A stretch of 64,000 nt of DNA. Origin: Muricea muricata. Taxonomy: Eukaryota > Cnidaria > Anthozoa > Malacalcyonacea > Plexauridae. The stretch is taken from the NCBI GenBank assembly GCA_963855995.1, contig OY979719.1:5394001-5458000 (forward strand), written 5' to 3'. A model generated the notes under the pieces. It was not told the DNA's origin and did not search any database. It saw only the letters and a program-made list of their open reading frames with translations. The position numbers and the translations under genes are program-made. Shown one piece after another: positions 1-11,464 of this stretch (position 1 is the first letter of the stretch; each line of letters begins with the position of its first letter).

Positions 1-738
1 AAGGGAGATCCAACCATTTAGGGGTGGCGCAACTGACCTTTTTATCATTAGCGACGGCATCTGGATTTGCGATGCATTGTGGTCTAGCCAAGGTAAAACG
101 CCATTTAAGGTGGCTCTGAATTCATTAGAAATTTTATCTCTGCGCCATAAGATATTTTATAGTCAATGCTTGAGCCTGATTTTTGATCATTGTACAGCCC
201 TATAGCACTGTTCTCTGTACCCCCGGAAGAGTTTCTTCAAAGTTTGTCTGAACATAGAAATCATGTTTCTGGACATAAGAACGGTAGCAGAATAAAACAT
301 TTCCAATTATAAAGACAACCAGTAGAGCCATGCAATGACCTAAACTAAGCTCTACACGTGCACTATAAAGATTCTATGGCGAAAGAAGTACAATGTGCCA
401 TGATTTCGACTAATATTGAGATGAACGCTTTCTATATTACTGTGCGGATATGTCAATCATTTTTCCAAGCATTTTGTTTCATAATTGTACTTGTATGGCG
501 TAATGAATATCCAATGATACATTTTGTTCCAATTTATATACTTTGCGAGGGTTTCTTTGTTTAAAAAAAGTTAAATTACCCCGAATAGGCCACAATAGAA
601 TATGCTCAAAATTCAAAAACACAGAAAAGTATAAAGCCATGTCTCTGCAATGCGAAAAATAGCAAACGTTTTAATACCGGCGGTTAGCTGTGACACCTCA
701 TTCACTAGTGCTTTGTTTCATTTCCAGACTAAGAAGTC
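1..738. other. 5' flank of first ShK gene, no coding gene seen
   Basis: I see no convincing exon here. The right end (about 717-727) is a good 3' splice acceptor (pyrimidine-rich, ending tttccag) 11 bases before the start codon of the first ShK gene. An upstream non-coding exon or a trans-spliced leader is therefore expected, but I cannot locate one. Confidence 0.5.
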
Positions 739-2440
739 ATGAAAGCATCGCTTGCATTTTTCCTAATTCTCTGCATATTTGTGACATCAGGTGGGTCTTA
801 CACAAGGATTATTCTAAAAGAGATTTGTAAAGTGATCAATACAATAGTGTTCGGAATATAATCAGCAAATTATTGATCATTGATTAGAATTTAAAAATAC
901 ATTCTTAAGCCCAAAACATGCATTGATTTTTATCTTTAGTGTACGAGGAAATGCAGTCATTCATTGTAATTAAGTCCAAAGTAATTCCGAACCATTTTCA
1001 GGGCTTTAAAAATGTCTAGATTATGAGTATACAGTAATTAATATTCTATTATATATTTCAATGTACCTAATGATTGTGGCTTATTTACCTGCATGTAGTT
1101 GTGATACAGATGTGCTAGACTTTAAGTTTTGCAATTGAAGTACATATACTTATATGCAGGACACTCAGAATCGTTTATATAATGTTACCGAATTTATATG
1201 AATTTTATCATTTTTGGTGCTTTTGTACGGTGATAAAAAATCCTTTGAGGGCACGCCATTAAACTATGGTAATAACTGTAACGCTAACTCAGCACAACAC
1301 CTATTTAAATTTTTTTGCTGCTGATTGGAGTAAAAGCGTTTCGTTTTGTCACCCGATATTTTATTTCTTCATCTCAGGGGCAAGCAAGTCGAAGAAATGC
1401 AAAGATCTGTCAAGAAGTTGTACGAAAAAAGCAAAACAAGGATGGTGTAGTAAAAACCAGTCATACGCGGCCATGGGCAGGAAATGCCAGCTTGCTTGTA
1501 AAATGTGCAACAAAAGTAAGTAGGAAGGTTTGCACAGCGTAAGTTCAAGCTCTTTAGCACTAAAATGAAATGTACAATATCATCCTCGAATTTAGCTCCT
1601 CGTCGTTTCTAAGTCTGTGCAGTCTTGCCCCCACCCGGGGTTAACCCACTTACCGGTCCTTGCATCGCTTTGAAAATCGTTGTTTAAAAGTTGAAAATTG
1701 AAGTTTAAGCTTTCGCGCCATTTTATATTTAAGGCCGTGTTCAACTTCAACCTTACCCTTGCGAAACGGAGCGAATTCAGTTGTGTCCATTTTATTTGTA
1801 CTGTCTTAGTGTTCACAATCAATGTAATACCACAGGCATCCTAGCGCACGTTACGTCGTTGCATAGGATATTTATATACTAAAGTATGCAATGACGTAAC
1901 GTGCGCCGGGATGCCTGTGATAATACGCTATACGTTTCGCTGCGATACGGTTAAAGTTGAAAAGCATTAACTTAAACACAAAAATACTTAAACAACGTAA
2001 AAAAGGCTTTATTATAGGGTCCTAATGGGCAAGGCTTGTCCTGTACAAATTTTCTTAGTCAAATTTTTCCACTTAATCCCATTTTCCGAATGCAGAAATC
2101 CTATCGCCCCAGTGGCTGTCCTGCTCAAATCTTAATTTTATTCCCATTTTCTAGTTTGTTTTTTTCTGATGAATCATGGAATTTAATTTTCCAAGCATGA
2201 AGCTAAGACACTTCTAGCTCCCATTTTACCTCCTTTCAGGACACTCTTCATAACAACAACTCTAACTTGAACTCATGGTTTCGTTATTCAGAGAGCAAAA
2301 AATACGACATTGATGCCCGATGCAACAGATGGAAAACACTGGGGTATTGCGAGGCTGATAGTCATTCACTTTATATGTACAGAAGTTGCAAGTTTAGCTG
2401 CCCTAAGCTAGTCAAAGCATTCACCGTGGGCGAGGAGTGA
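739..2440 (+). CDS. Secreted protein with one canonical and one four-cysteine ShK domain (3 exons)
   Basis: Exons 739-790, 1378-1515 and 2292-2440, joined in phase 1 with GT-AG introns, give about 112 residues. Residues 1-18 are a signal peptide (MKASLAFFLILCIFVTSG). The first ShK domain has Cys 25, 32, 41, 54, 58 and 61 with standard ShK spacing. Exon 3 codes for a second ShK copy with Cys 74, 83, 96 and 100. Its spacings (9, 13, 4) equal those of C2-C3-C4-C5 in domain 1, but position C1 is Lys67 and position C6 is Leu103. The protein ends nine residues later without a tail. ShK folds occur in sea-anemone channel blockers, metalloprotease tails and many secreted cnidarian proteins, so toxin activity cannot be assumed. 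It lies head-to-tail with the next ShK gene and is probably its paralogue. Start choice: the only ATG followed by a signal peptide, 11 nt after a splice acceptor. Confidence 0.8.
1738..1965. repeat. Palindromic repeat in ShK gene intron 2
   Basis: Inverted arms at about 1829-1862 and 1886-1921 (containing GCGCACGTTACGTC and its complement) lie about 25 bases apart. Weaker outer complementarity continues to about 1738 and 1965. It looks like a small foldback or MITE copy. I saw no clear target-site duplication. Confidence 0.6.
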
Positions 2441-4499
2441 GCAGCAACATCTTTACGAACACAAGCCTAAAGCTTAAAAAAGTAGATCAAAATACATTTT
2501 CCTACCTGTGATCATAGCTACATCCTTGTTTATAAAGATGAATTGGTATAAATTAAGTTGTATAAAGCATAGGCACGACAAAATTCTACTCTGTGTATTA
2601 TTTTTCTTTCTGTCTTGTGTGAGATTTCGGCATGGTTACAGAGCAACAGTTAAATCAAATGGGGACAATGTTCTGAAGAGAATTAGCCACGGTTATCTAT
2701 TTTTCTGATATTCATGTCGTTTAACCTAAGACCACTAAAGTATCACAGTCTTTTGTATGAAACACAAAGGAACTCACCACCATATCCTTGCCTTGGTACC
2801 ACGCCCATTAATTAACCCAACTTTCGTGTCAAATTTCTCGTTTAATTGGAATTAATTGTTTAAGGCTAGCATGCGAAGCATCTCAGAATGTGTGTAGAAA
2901 ACAAGGCTAGCTAGAGTTATGTATTAGATTTTCGCTTTATTCTAATGTTCAGATATCATTGTGATGAACAACAGAGAGATGTCGGTTGTGAAGTGAACAA
3001 GTATAAACGAGATGTACAAGTAATCCATTTCATATCGTTATGACATCACATGTAACTGGTCAAATTTGGCGAGATGTAGCCAATGAACTGGAACGCTAAC
3101 TCAATACAAAAGTTCAGTTAATGGGTGAAGCCAAGTTAGTTTTTCTGAGTTTTGAGAACACTCAACGCCGAACATCGGACTGCATATCAATTGAAGCTAT
3201 TAAAAAGTTACATTTAATTAATATAAAAAATTCAATACTTTAGTTAAAAAATGCCTAGAAAATACAAAAACAACTGCAATTTTGCAAAATACAGAAATTT
3301 ATTTCAAAGTTTAAGCTGTTTTTGTTTTGCCTGAAGTCAAATACAACTTTAATAGTTTTCATTTCACATACGACCTAATTTTTGACGTGTTAAGTATTCC
3401 AACTCAAAACTTAAAAAAACTGAATCAAATTGGTTTCAATCCCCCCTGGCTTATCGTTCCAGTTTACTTATAGTTCAATGGATGTAGCTGCATTACTGAT
3501 TATGTTATATCACCTACCTATATATCTCTGATCAAGTTCGTCACCACCTTCAGTTGTTTTGAAAAACAAGACAGGTTGTTTCAAAAAAATATTGCTGGTC
3601 GACTGACTTTAATTTTCATTTTCAAAGTATTACATCACCCCTGTGAACGTCTTTTCAAAAGGATCAGCTTCTATCCCAATAGAAAAGAAAAAGAGATATT
3701 GGTGGATTTTTAATAGCGCAGAATACATTTCATTCATCAAGGTGAGCGATCAATGAGTGCTATATGTTGTTATTGGTAGGAATTTATTTGCAAGTATAAT
3801 GTGTCGATTAATTATCGGAAAACGTTGTAATTAACGTATTACAAATACAATTAAGTAGCTTGAATGTATCGTGTTTGCGTCGGATTAGCATGCTTATTTA
3901 GCATGACATGCCTAAATAGTTGAAAAACGTTTGAAAACTTGTTTTTTCCCAGAAGATAACAGAGTTGATGAGGAATATTTTGACCTCACCGGCTCGAGCT
4001 TTTTATTGTCAGTTATTAGACGCTACCAGGTCGAAACGCCGTCAATATTTCAAACAATGCTAATTAATTTGTACTCCCATGCAAGAAAATACTCAAATCT
4101 GTATCACAATCTTGTGAACCCCTTTGATTGGCTAAAACGCAATCGGACATTCGTCAAAGCAAGGTGCCATCCTTTACCATCGTCGGCAGTCCGTTGCTCT
4201 CTCTTGTAAATTTAGGATTGTGAATTTAATTTTTTTAGAAAATATTAAGAAATACGTTACATGACATGACAATTCTCGAAGAAAAAACTTTGAAAAAAAG
4301 AAAAAAAACCGGTGCAGATGAGAAACTAACACTGAGTTTGTATAAGCACAACGTATAGGACTGTGCCTTTGTCAACTGCACTATCAAAGCTTGCTGAAAA
4401 AGCGCATTTACAGGAGTAAACAAACATCTGGTAAATATTGTGCTAAAAAGAATTATTGTTGAACAGTTGTCCACGCATTTGTAATTTGCCGCTATGTTC
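2441..4499. other. Intergenic, AT-rich, no gene recognised
   Basis: The longest open stretch (3931-4209) has no recognisable motif and no supporting exon structure. Nothing else here could be assigned. Confidence 0.4.
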
Positions 4500-4880
4500 T
4501 ATGTTTAATAGTAATAATAAAAGTCTTTATTCAAAGCCCGAAACAAACGTTCGAGTTTACATGAAATTAGTAAAAAATACATGTATCACAAATGTTTGTA
4601 CTAATAGAGTAATTTAAGAATCTAATTTACTACACTGAGAAGTCACTAGAATATGATATATAATGTTAAGAGAAGTTAAAAAGGCATCTATTCACAAATT
4701 CTCGTTTTTGAATCTTTCGGTTCTTACCAATGGCAATTCATATAGTTACGTGCTCTTGGTCTTAATGTTCGGTTTAACTTATTAGGTATGCGTAAAAGTT
4801 CTCTCAACGCGTCCCTGTCATTGTTTAAAATCTTCTTCCATAATTTCTTATCTCTATCTAAAATTACATCTTTAGAATTT
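4500..4880 (-). mobile_element. 3' end of a non-LTR retrotransposon (LINE), minus strand
   Basis: Read on the minus strand, this stretch encodes a decayed reverse-transcriptase C terminus: a region like WKKILNNDRDALRELL, then RPRARNY, then LPLVRTERFKNE in shifted frames. These are typical closing motifs of CR1/L2-like LINE ORFs. It ends in a TAA-rich tail near 4505-4535. It is a 5'-truncated dead copy, 60 bp upstream of the second ShK gene's first coding exon. Confidence 0.6.
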
Positions 4881-4939
4881 AACTTACTTGAGCTAACTTG
4901 TTCTAACTTAATCTAACTTGTTTGCAGGTATATTGAAAT

Positions 4940-6722
4940 ATGAGGCTAGCTCTCTCCGTTCTCCTTTTGGTCGTGTGCTTTACTTGGTCTGTTGCAGGTT
5001 CGTTCTGTAAACTAGCTCACACAGCAATGCCATTTATTAGAATATAAACGTTGTGTATGCAGTGTGTGTGTATTCTTTTTCGTACATCTTTACGAACTTT
5101 TCCCATTGCAATTCATTGCCATTGCACCACTTCCAATTGTATCAAATCATTTTTTCGCAGAAAAGAAATGTGAAGACAAGAAAAAAGATGAATGCAAAAA
5201 TATAGATGCAAATAAATGCAGAACCAAAGGGAACGCTTGCTTAAAAAGCTGTCGCATGTGTGTTGAAGGTAGGGATAAACAAATTACAATTACATCATAC
5301 TTAAACTTTATTCTATTGATTGTATTTATGTATCGAACGACCTCGGCATTGAAGGGTGGGGGGGGGGGGGAGGGAGCCGTTACTCGTCTAAGTTGCATCG
5401 TAGCGGAACGTATTTCATTGTTTCGTGAACACTCGGGTAGAACTAATGGTGTGGACACAATAGAATATGCTGCATTTCGCTACGGTACCGGTAAAGTGAG
5501 AAACGAGCTTTACAATGTATACTTGATGGTATAAGCAGAAACTGGAGCAAGCTAATGTTACTAGGAAGTTGCAATACCTTGCTTGTGTTAAAATTCGTCT
5601 TGTGCTCATTCTCGCCCAGCTTTGAAGTCGATATAATTTCGCGCATGCACCTTGTTAAGACTTTTTGGCGAAGCCTTTAAAATTCCCGCAAGTGATTTTC
5701 GGTGTTCCTTTCCGTATATTAACAATTTAACAACATAAAACACATGTCGAAGTGTACACGAGTTAATAAACCAATTGATTTACAACACTAACAACCAGTG
5801 TCTCGTATTGCACCACGAAAGCTTTCACGCGAATTATATTTCACGCAGTACTAGCCGCAAATTGGCGCGAATTCTAGCACTGCGCAAATTTTACTACAAG
5901 GTAAGGAACCCCATAATTCTTGGTGAACCTCGATATCTGAGGAAACGACGTGTAAGACAAATAAAAAGGCCCCAACTTGAGAGATAATAAAGCTTCTGCG
6001 AAGGACAGTGGTAAGGTGCTCTGATTAATGATAGCGCAATATTGAAGAATGTTTTGAAAGGACAAAAAACAACCAGGAGGAATGTCATTAATTTTTTTCA
6101 ACTCTGTGTGTTGAATTATTAATAAGCGGTCTTGTAACCTCAATGAGTGGATTTTTCAGGTCAAAAAGAGTTTGACTCAAGTCCATCGTGCTGGGCGGAC
6201 ATTCAAAGGTCAGGATGCAGCGGACGTACTCAGCTATGTCGGTCTACATGCAAAGGTATGATTATCTAGTTCAAAAAGAATATGAAAGTCGCCATTTTTC
6301 GATATGACTGCTGTAATGTTTTAGGCTTTCTTTCAAACCCATATGGTTACCAACAAATGAACCAGCAAATGCAGCCAAATATGGGGCAGCAAACACCATA
6401 TCGTGGTCAATGGCCTAATCAAATGACTGGTCAATGGCCTAATCAAATGACTGGTCAACAACCGAATAATCTACAATATCCGCAGGCTGGTCAACAACAG
6501 TATGGTGTTGCGCAAACAGGTGCATGGCCTCAGACACAATATGGTGGTAACTTTGCAAATACAGGATACAACTCTGCTGCTTCCACTTATAATCCCGCCG
6601 GAGCCGCCACTGCCGCCCCGAAACCAGCAGGTGGTTTGTTTCGGAAGCACAGCTTGGAGAAAACAAAGAAGGAACACCACAAGAAATCCAAACACCATCA
6701 TAAACATCACAAAGATGAATAA
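4940..6722 (+). CDS. Secreted ShK-domain protein with Gln/Asn-rich region and His/Lys tail (4 exons)
   Basis: Exons 4940-4997, 5161-5268, 6160-6255 and 6325-6722, all joined in phase 1, give about 219 residues. Residues 1-19 are a signal peptide (MRLALSVLLLVVCFTWSVA). ShK domain 1 has six cysteines (23, 31, 39, 46, 50, 53). ShK copy 2 keeps Cys 66, 75, 82 and 86 with the same internal spacing, but the C1 and C6 positions are Lys58 and Phe89. Exon 4 encodes about 100 residues rich in Gln, Asn, Gly, Tyr and Pro, including a perfect 24 bp duplication (GQWPNQMT twice, near 6403-6450). It closes with a Lys/His-rich tail ending HHHKHHKDE. The first half is typical of secreted ShK proteins. The tail suggests a self-associating or metal/polyanion-binding secreted material, which is inference only. 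AATAAA lies at 6746-6751. A splice acceptor ends 12 nt before the ATG. Confidence 0.82.
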
Positions 6723-6745
6723 ACTGAACTTGATACAACTGCTGA

Positions 6746-6751
6746 AATAAA
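6746..6751 (+). promoter_or_regulatory. Polyadenylation signal of second ShK gene
   Basis: A canonical AATAAA lies 24 bases after the stop codon of the ShK gene ending at 6722. Confidence 0.6.
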
Positions 6752-9083
6752 GATTGACCACTCTAACCGAAAGAAGACCAATTTTTATGTAAATAATTAT
6801 GCATTCAAATGCTTAATTTTATCAACTAATTATAGTACGACCAAATTTTATTATTCTTAACTGTCAAAAATGAAATTCACATCTTCGGGACATCGTGTAA
6901 TAAGATCTGTAGAATTTTGTCACTTCTTAATAATTCATCGATATACCACTTCAAATAAAGAAGTTTGAGATTTAATTCTCTGTCAGGCAGCTGAATAAAA
7001 CAATTAAATAGTCAGCAATCAGAAAATTTGATTTTGTTATGTTCTTCACACTTAGATGATCGGATTCGCTTAACAAACTATTGCCCAATTGTTAGGGGAT
7101 CCGATGCACCTGCGGCACAGCAGAATAGGAAATATACAGAAAGGCCACTTGAAGTTTGAAGTTTGTTTGAAACCGTTGAAGTCTGTGTCGCCGTGCATGT
7201 CACGTGCGCGTAACTTTTCTACCTGGTATAAGAAGTATAACAAATGTAACGAAGTAAATAACAAAAATCGTAGTTCGTCACTAGTAAAACGTAGTTCATA
7301 AAAAATACTTCGTTACCAGTTAATACTGATTTTTTTTTACTTAAGTAAAATAACGAAGTAAATTTACATGCAGATGTGTCTGTTTTTCCCCCAAATGCTT
7401 GCTGAAAATAGGTCTTTTTACCCCTGCCCACTAGAAACAATAGGCCTGCCTTAAGGTCCTGTCACACGGTGTAATTTTTCTTGCAACTTGCAATGCAGTT
7501 CTACTCTTAAGAGATGTAAATTTGTGACAAATGTTTGGTATGTTAGAAATACATCAGCAAACTGTGATGAGAACATGTATTTGCCAATTTTACATTTCCC
7601 GTGTGAATGTGTGGGCTACTAGACGCAAGCATTTGCACAGAATTAAACGCACTGGGGCCAGTTGTTCAAAAGTCGGTTAGCTTGACCCTGGGTTAACATA
7701 AAATTTCTTTCCAAACTTTCCAGTAGCTTGTTGATAGAATTGCGAGATATTTTTTTAGAAATCTTGTCTTGATCAATAGTGGTTTTGGTTTGTAAAGTTT
7801 TAAAATAAACGGATATGTAGAAACACAGAAACTGCAACATTGGGTTAAACTTTAATCCAGAGTTAGTGCTAGCCCAGCTTCGAACAACCGGCCCCAGATG
7901 GCGAACAACTTGGAAATTCAAATATTTCGATTACAAACTGACATTTGGAAGATGCAGAAACCATTTCACTAAAAGTTTCAAAGACATTTAAGATGTGACA
8001 TCACTTCACCATTCATTTGATTTGATTAAATCACTAATTAAGAACTAAAACCTTTTTAATTCCATTCACAGTTAAGGTTTTTTTCTAAAAAAATCGACAT
8101 GTATTAATAGATGAAGATATGTGAAATTTGATCCATAATTTCTAAACACTATGTACAATGTAGTAATTTAATGTCCCTTAGTTTAACATTCGTACAACGC
8201 GTGTAGCCATGACTCCATTATCTGGTTGAAGTCCGAGTGCCAAAATCGACACGTTTCCAAACTGTCATTTATTCATTATTCAGTTGATGATTAATTTGTT
8301 GTTCAGTGATTCTTCCTCGCCGTCCAGTAATTCCTTTCATAATTAGCTACACCATAAAAGCTAAAACAATAATGGAATTGTGTGATTATTTTGACACGAT
8401 GTGGGCAGGGTAACTATGCCGGGTTAGTGTTCAGCAAAGTACTGAATTTTTTTACTTAAGTTTAATTAAAAGTAAAAAGTAACACATCAATTGTTACTTA
8501 AGTAAAAGTCCAAGCACTGACTGAAGATTTTATTTGAGTAAAAGTAAAAGCACGCCCTGAAAATTTTACTTAAGTATTACTTATATAATAAGTAATACTT
8601 AAGTAAAAAGGATAAGTATTGATTACTGCTAAAATAGAATTTAATAGAACATTTATTTGGGCGGTAGTAAACCAGAGGTCGTAGACCTGTGAGCTCTATC
8701 GAAGCACCTGGAATGTGTATCTGGAAATAAGTAAAATTGCGAAGCTAGGTTGCGAAATATGCTGTAAAATACGGAAATATAGCCTTGGAAAGTGCGCAAA
8801 ACTCGTATATATTTGTGTTACACTCGGAATTTGTAAACTTTGCAAGATTATGACAAGCTAGAATCGTGGAACGACCGAGAATTAGCTACATTTTTCTATT
8901 AGTTGCGGACGTTCTCTGTACTTTTCGTTGTTTTCTTGTAAGATTTTAATAGGATCGATTAAAATCTTACAAGACTATATTTTACGACATTTTGCAATCA
9001 CACTTTGCAATTTTCTGATTTTACGATGCTCTTTATAGTTGGGCAGATAGATTTCGTTCTCCTTGCTTTGCTCAAAATGTATC
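6752..9083. other. Intergenic region between convergent ShK genes, repeat-filled
   Basis: No gene is recognised. It holds a TIR element at 7652-7897, ACTTAAGTAAAA-type palindromic repeats (about 7320-7370 and 8440-8620), and a perfect 15 bp hairpin (arms 8935-8949 and 8959-8973). The hairpin lies about 110 bp beyond the stop of the minus-strand ShK gene and could fall in its 3' UTR. Confidence 0.5.
7652..7897. mobile_element. MITE-like element, TIR CTGGGGCC(A/G)GTTGTTC
   Basis: The terminal inverted repeats begin CTGGGGCCAGTTGTTC and close with the near-perfect complement GAACAACCGGCCCCAG. The subterminal regions are also complementary (GGTTAGCTTGACCC against GTGCTAGCCC). A relative lies at about 45029-45247. 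There is no coding capacity. Confidence 0.65.
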
Positions 9084-11464
9084 CTATAATGGGAAGTGCG
9101 CAGTCTCAGTAGTACCTAGTATTTTTTTCTTTTCTCTCGACGGCGTTCCTCTCTCGTACTCACTGGGTACGTCGGTATTGAGTTCATCATCAGAAAATGG
9201 GTAGAGTGCGGACGCAGGTACAGGTGACGGTCTTTTGCTTCTCGCGACGGGGGGAGCTTGAATCGGGGTGACTGTTCCCTCGTCTTCTTGCTGACGCTGT
9301 TCTTCTTTCTCTCTGAGTCGTGTCTCTTCTTCCTCGGCGAACTCTTCCAAAGCTTCTTTACGATCTTCCTTTTCGTCCTCCGTGAGCGGACGAGTTGGCC
9401 GGGGCGTGGGTTTTGTGGGCTTCGGTGTGGCCGTGGGGCGAGGGGAACGGCGCTTTGGAGGTTTTGCGTATTTTACTGTGTAACGACGGCTTGCATATTT
9501 TGTGCAACTGTAGGGACACTTTTTTTTCATTTTCTTTTTCTCGATTGAGCAGAAGCCAGCCCTTCCCCACTTTGGGCAACGTTCGTCCTTGTCTGATAAC
9601 GACGGATCATCTATTAAACATAATAATAAAGAAATTCAGGATGCCCAAAAAAACTGAATCGATTGAACTCACCTATTGTTGGACACTGAATGGACAAAGT
9701 ACTCATTCTTTTACTCATGTCAAACTGAGTAAAACTAACGCTTCAAATAGGCGATTGTCAACAGCTTTTGTTTTCTGGGACACTTTGTAGCACTAATATT
9801 GATAGACCATTCACAATAGATCGATGAACTTAATAGCCTTGGCTTTTTTCGGAACACCCTGTAATTGATTATAAACATCCATAGTTGGACATTGAAGCCA
9901 TGCATTTTTGTTTCATCTATGAAGCCGATATACCCTCGATTATTATAATTATTAGTTTGGCTACGTCACGGCACAATCTAACCTTCTCCACAAACTTCGC
10001 AACTTTTCCTGCAATTGTCCATCATAAACACCACATAATGTAAACAATCGCCTTTACGTGCCCATTTGGGACATCTTTTGTTGCGGTCTTTGCATTCTCT
10101 GCTATTTTTCCTTTTCTGTGCTATAATAAAAATAGAAAATCGTGCTTTATGCTAATTCTGGAATCTGGAAGGTCACCAGTAGCCACTGGATTTTTATGAA
10201 CATGTTTATGTAATTACATTAAGGTAAGTGCCTATGAAACGTAAATTTGTCTGTTATTTTTTCGTTACTTTAAAAACTCACTTGAAGTCATAATATAACT
10301 TCTTTTGTAGAAATTTCGTAACTCCGTTCCTTATATAAATATTAAACAATTATTGAATTCGGTTCTCGCAGGATATGAGGGATTATTAAGGTCTCGGTTT
10401 GTGTTATCTGCCGAAGCCTAAGGCTTCTTCGATCTTCACTTAATGTAATTATAGTTTGAATATGCCTCACCAAAAAATGTAGATCTAGACTATTTCAGAA
10501 ATAAGCTAACTGCTGCACATAAATGAGGAGGCCTGGTGACCCTAATCCCGAGATGAAATAAATCTATCCTAGGATGCATACGCACCTTCCGTAAAAGAGC
10601 TGCAGAAACGGCAGGAATGTATACAGTTGTCATTCATGAACTGACGATTCATCAAGCATGCGTTGTCTGTTTTGTGTATCAATCTTTCACATTCCGAGTT
10701 AGGCTTTCGATTCTTGCATTTTTCTGGTGCGATACTTTTTGAATCTGTAAAAAAGACTTTTAATTTAGAATCTTCAAAGCTTCATGGTTACTTTTTACAA
10801 AGATTTAGAACTTCTTTTACTAAAATGGTGTAGTTTGTGAACAATTTGAGAGGAAAGGATGTAAAAACAGGTTGGCCATGATACTAAAGAACAAGTAAAC
10901 GTTAGACTCTGTTGTACACGGCAAGAAATAATAGTAAGCCTTTATAATAGTAAGCATATAGTGACTTACATGTTTTAAGGTCAAAATTTCCAATGATGCT
11001 CTTCTTTAGTGGGGAAACTGTCTCTTCTGAAACAAGATATATGTTTATATATAGATGTTCTTTTACGATACGTAGATGTTCTTTTTCGACCAAAACGAGT
11101 TCTCAATACGTAGGGTAGAGCAGTTATATAGATACTTTATTTTCAAAATTTCACAACTATATCGTTGCACTGTGTATATATATATTGGACATCAGGTGGT
11201 ACTCAAAGAGGATCAGTTATATGTAATAGGAGGGAGAAGATGAATTTCTGCGTGGAATTCTATGTAATACACATCAAATCAATTCATTTACATTTTTGCG
11301 TGTAAACTAGCCTTTTTATCGTGTATATTGTATTATTCCCGTATAAAAGTGATATATTTACATATACCTTCCTTTTTTACAGGATGTGATTTCTTACAAA
11401 GCACGCTTTGACAGGAAATTATGAAGCAGACTCCAACTGCGATCCAAGAAAATCTTGGTGCCAT
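9084..11464 (-). CDS. Secreted protein with three ShK domains (last degenerate) and a charged Pro-rich tail (5 exons)
   Basis: Minus-strand exons in coding order: 11464-11368, 11026-10970, 10744-10586, 10120-9983 and 9610-9084. All junctions are phase 1, giving about 325 residues. Residues 1-23 look like a signal peptide (MAPRFSWIAVGVCFIIS...). Exon 3 encodes a canonical ShK domain (Cys 61, 70, 81, 92, 96, 99) and exon 4 another (Cys 114, 121, 130, 141, 145, 148). Exon 5 opens with a third copy keeping Cys 162, 171, 182 and 186 at the exon-4 spacing, with Leu155 and Tyr189 at the C1 and C6 positions. The rest is a Pro/Thr/Arg-rich segment (about 200-225) followed by a Glu/Arg-rich, probably helical stretch (about 228-260) and a Ser/Pro-rich end. 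One-domain-per-exon architecture fits growth by exon duplication. It converges on the second ShK gene. An upstream in-frame ATG exists (11530), but the one at 11464 begins the signal peptide and lies 6 nt after a splice acceptor. Confidence 0.8.

Noticed and set aside
3931..4209. Small gene with open frame after a cccag acceptor
   Set aside because: No ATG, no recognisable motif and no partner exon; insufficient support.
9084..9530. A separate 148-residue protein starting at the internal MKKKCPYSC
   Set aside because: The frame continues upstream into a splice acceptor at 9610/9611 in the right phase and completes the ShK cysteine spacing, so this is the last exon of the minus-strand ShK gene.
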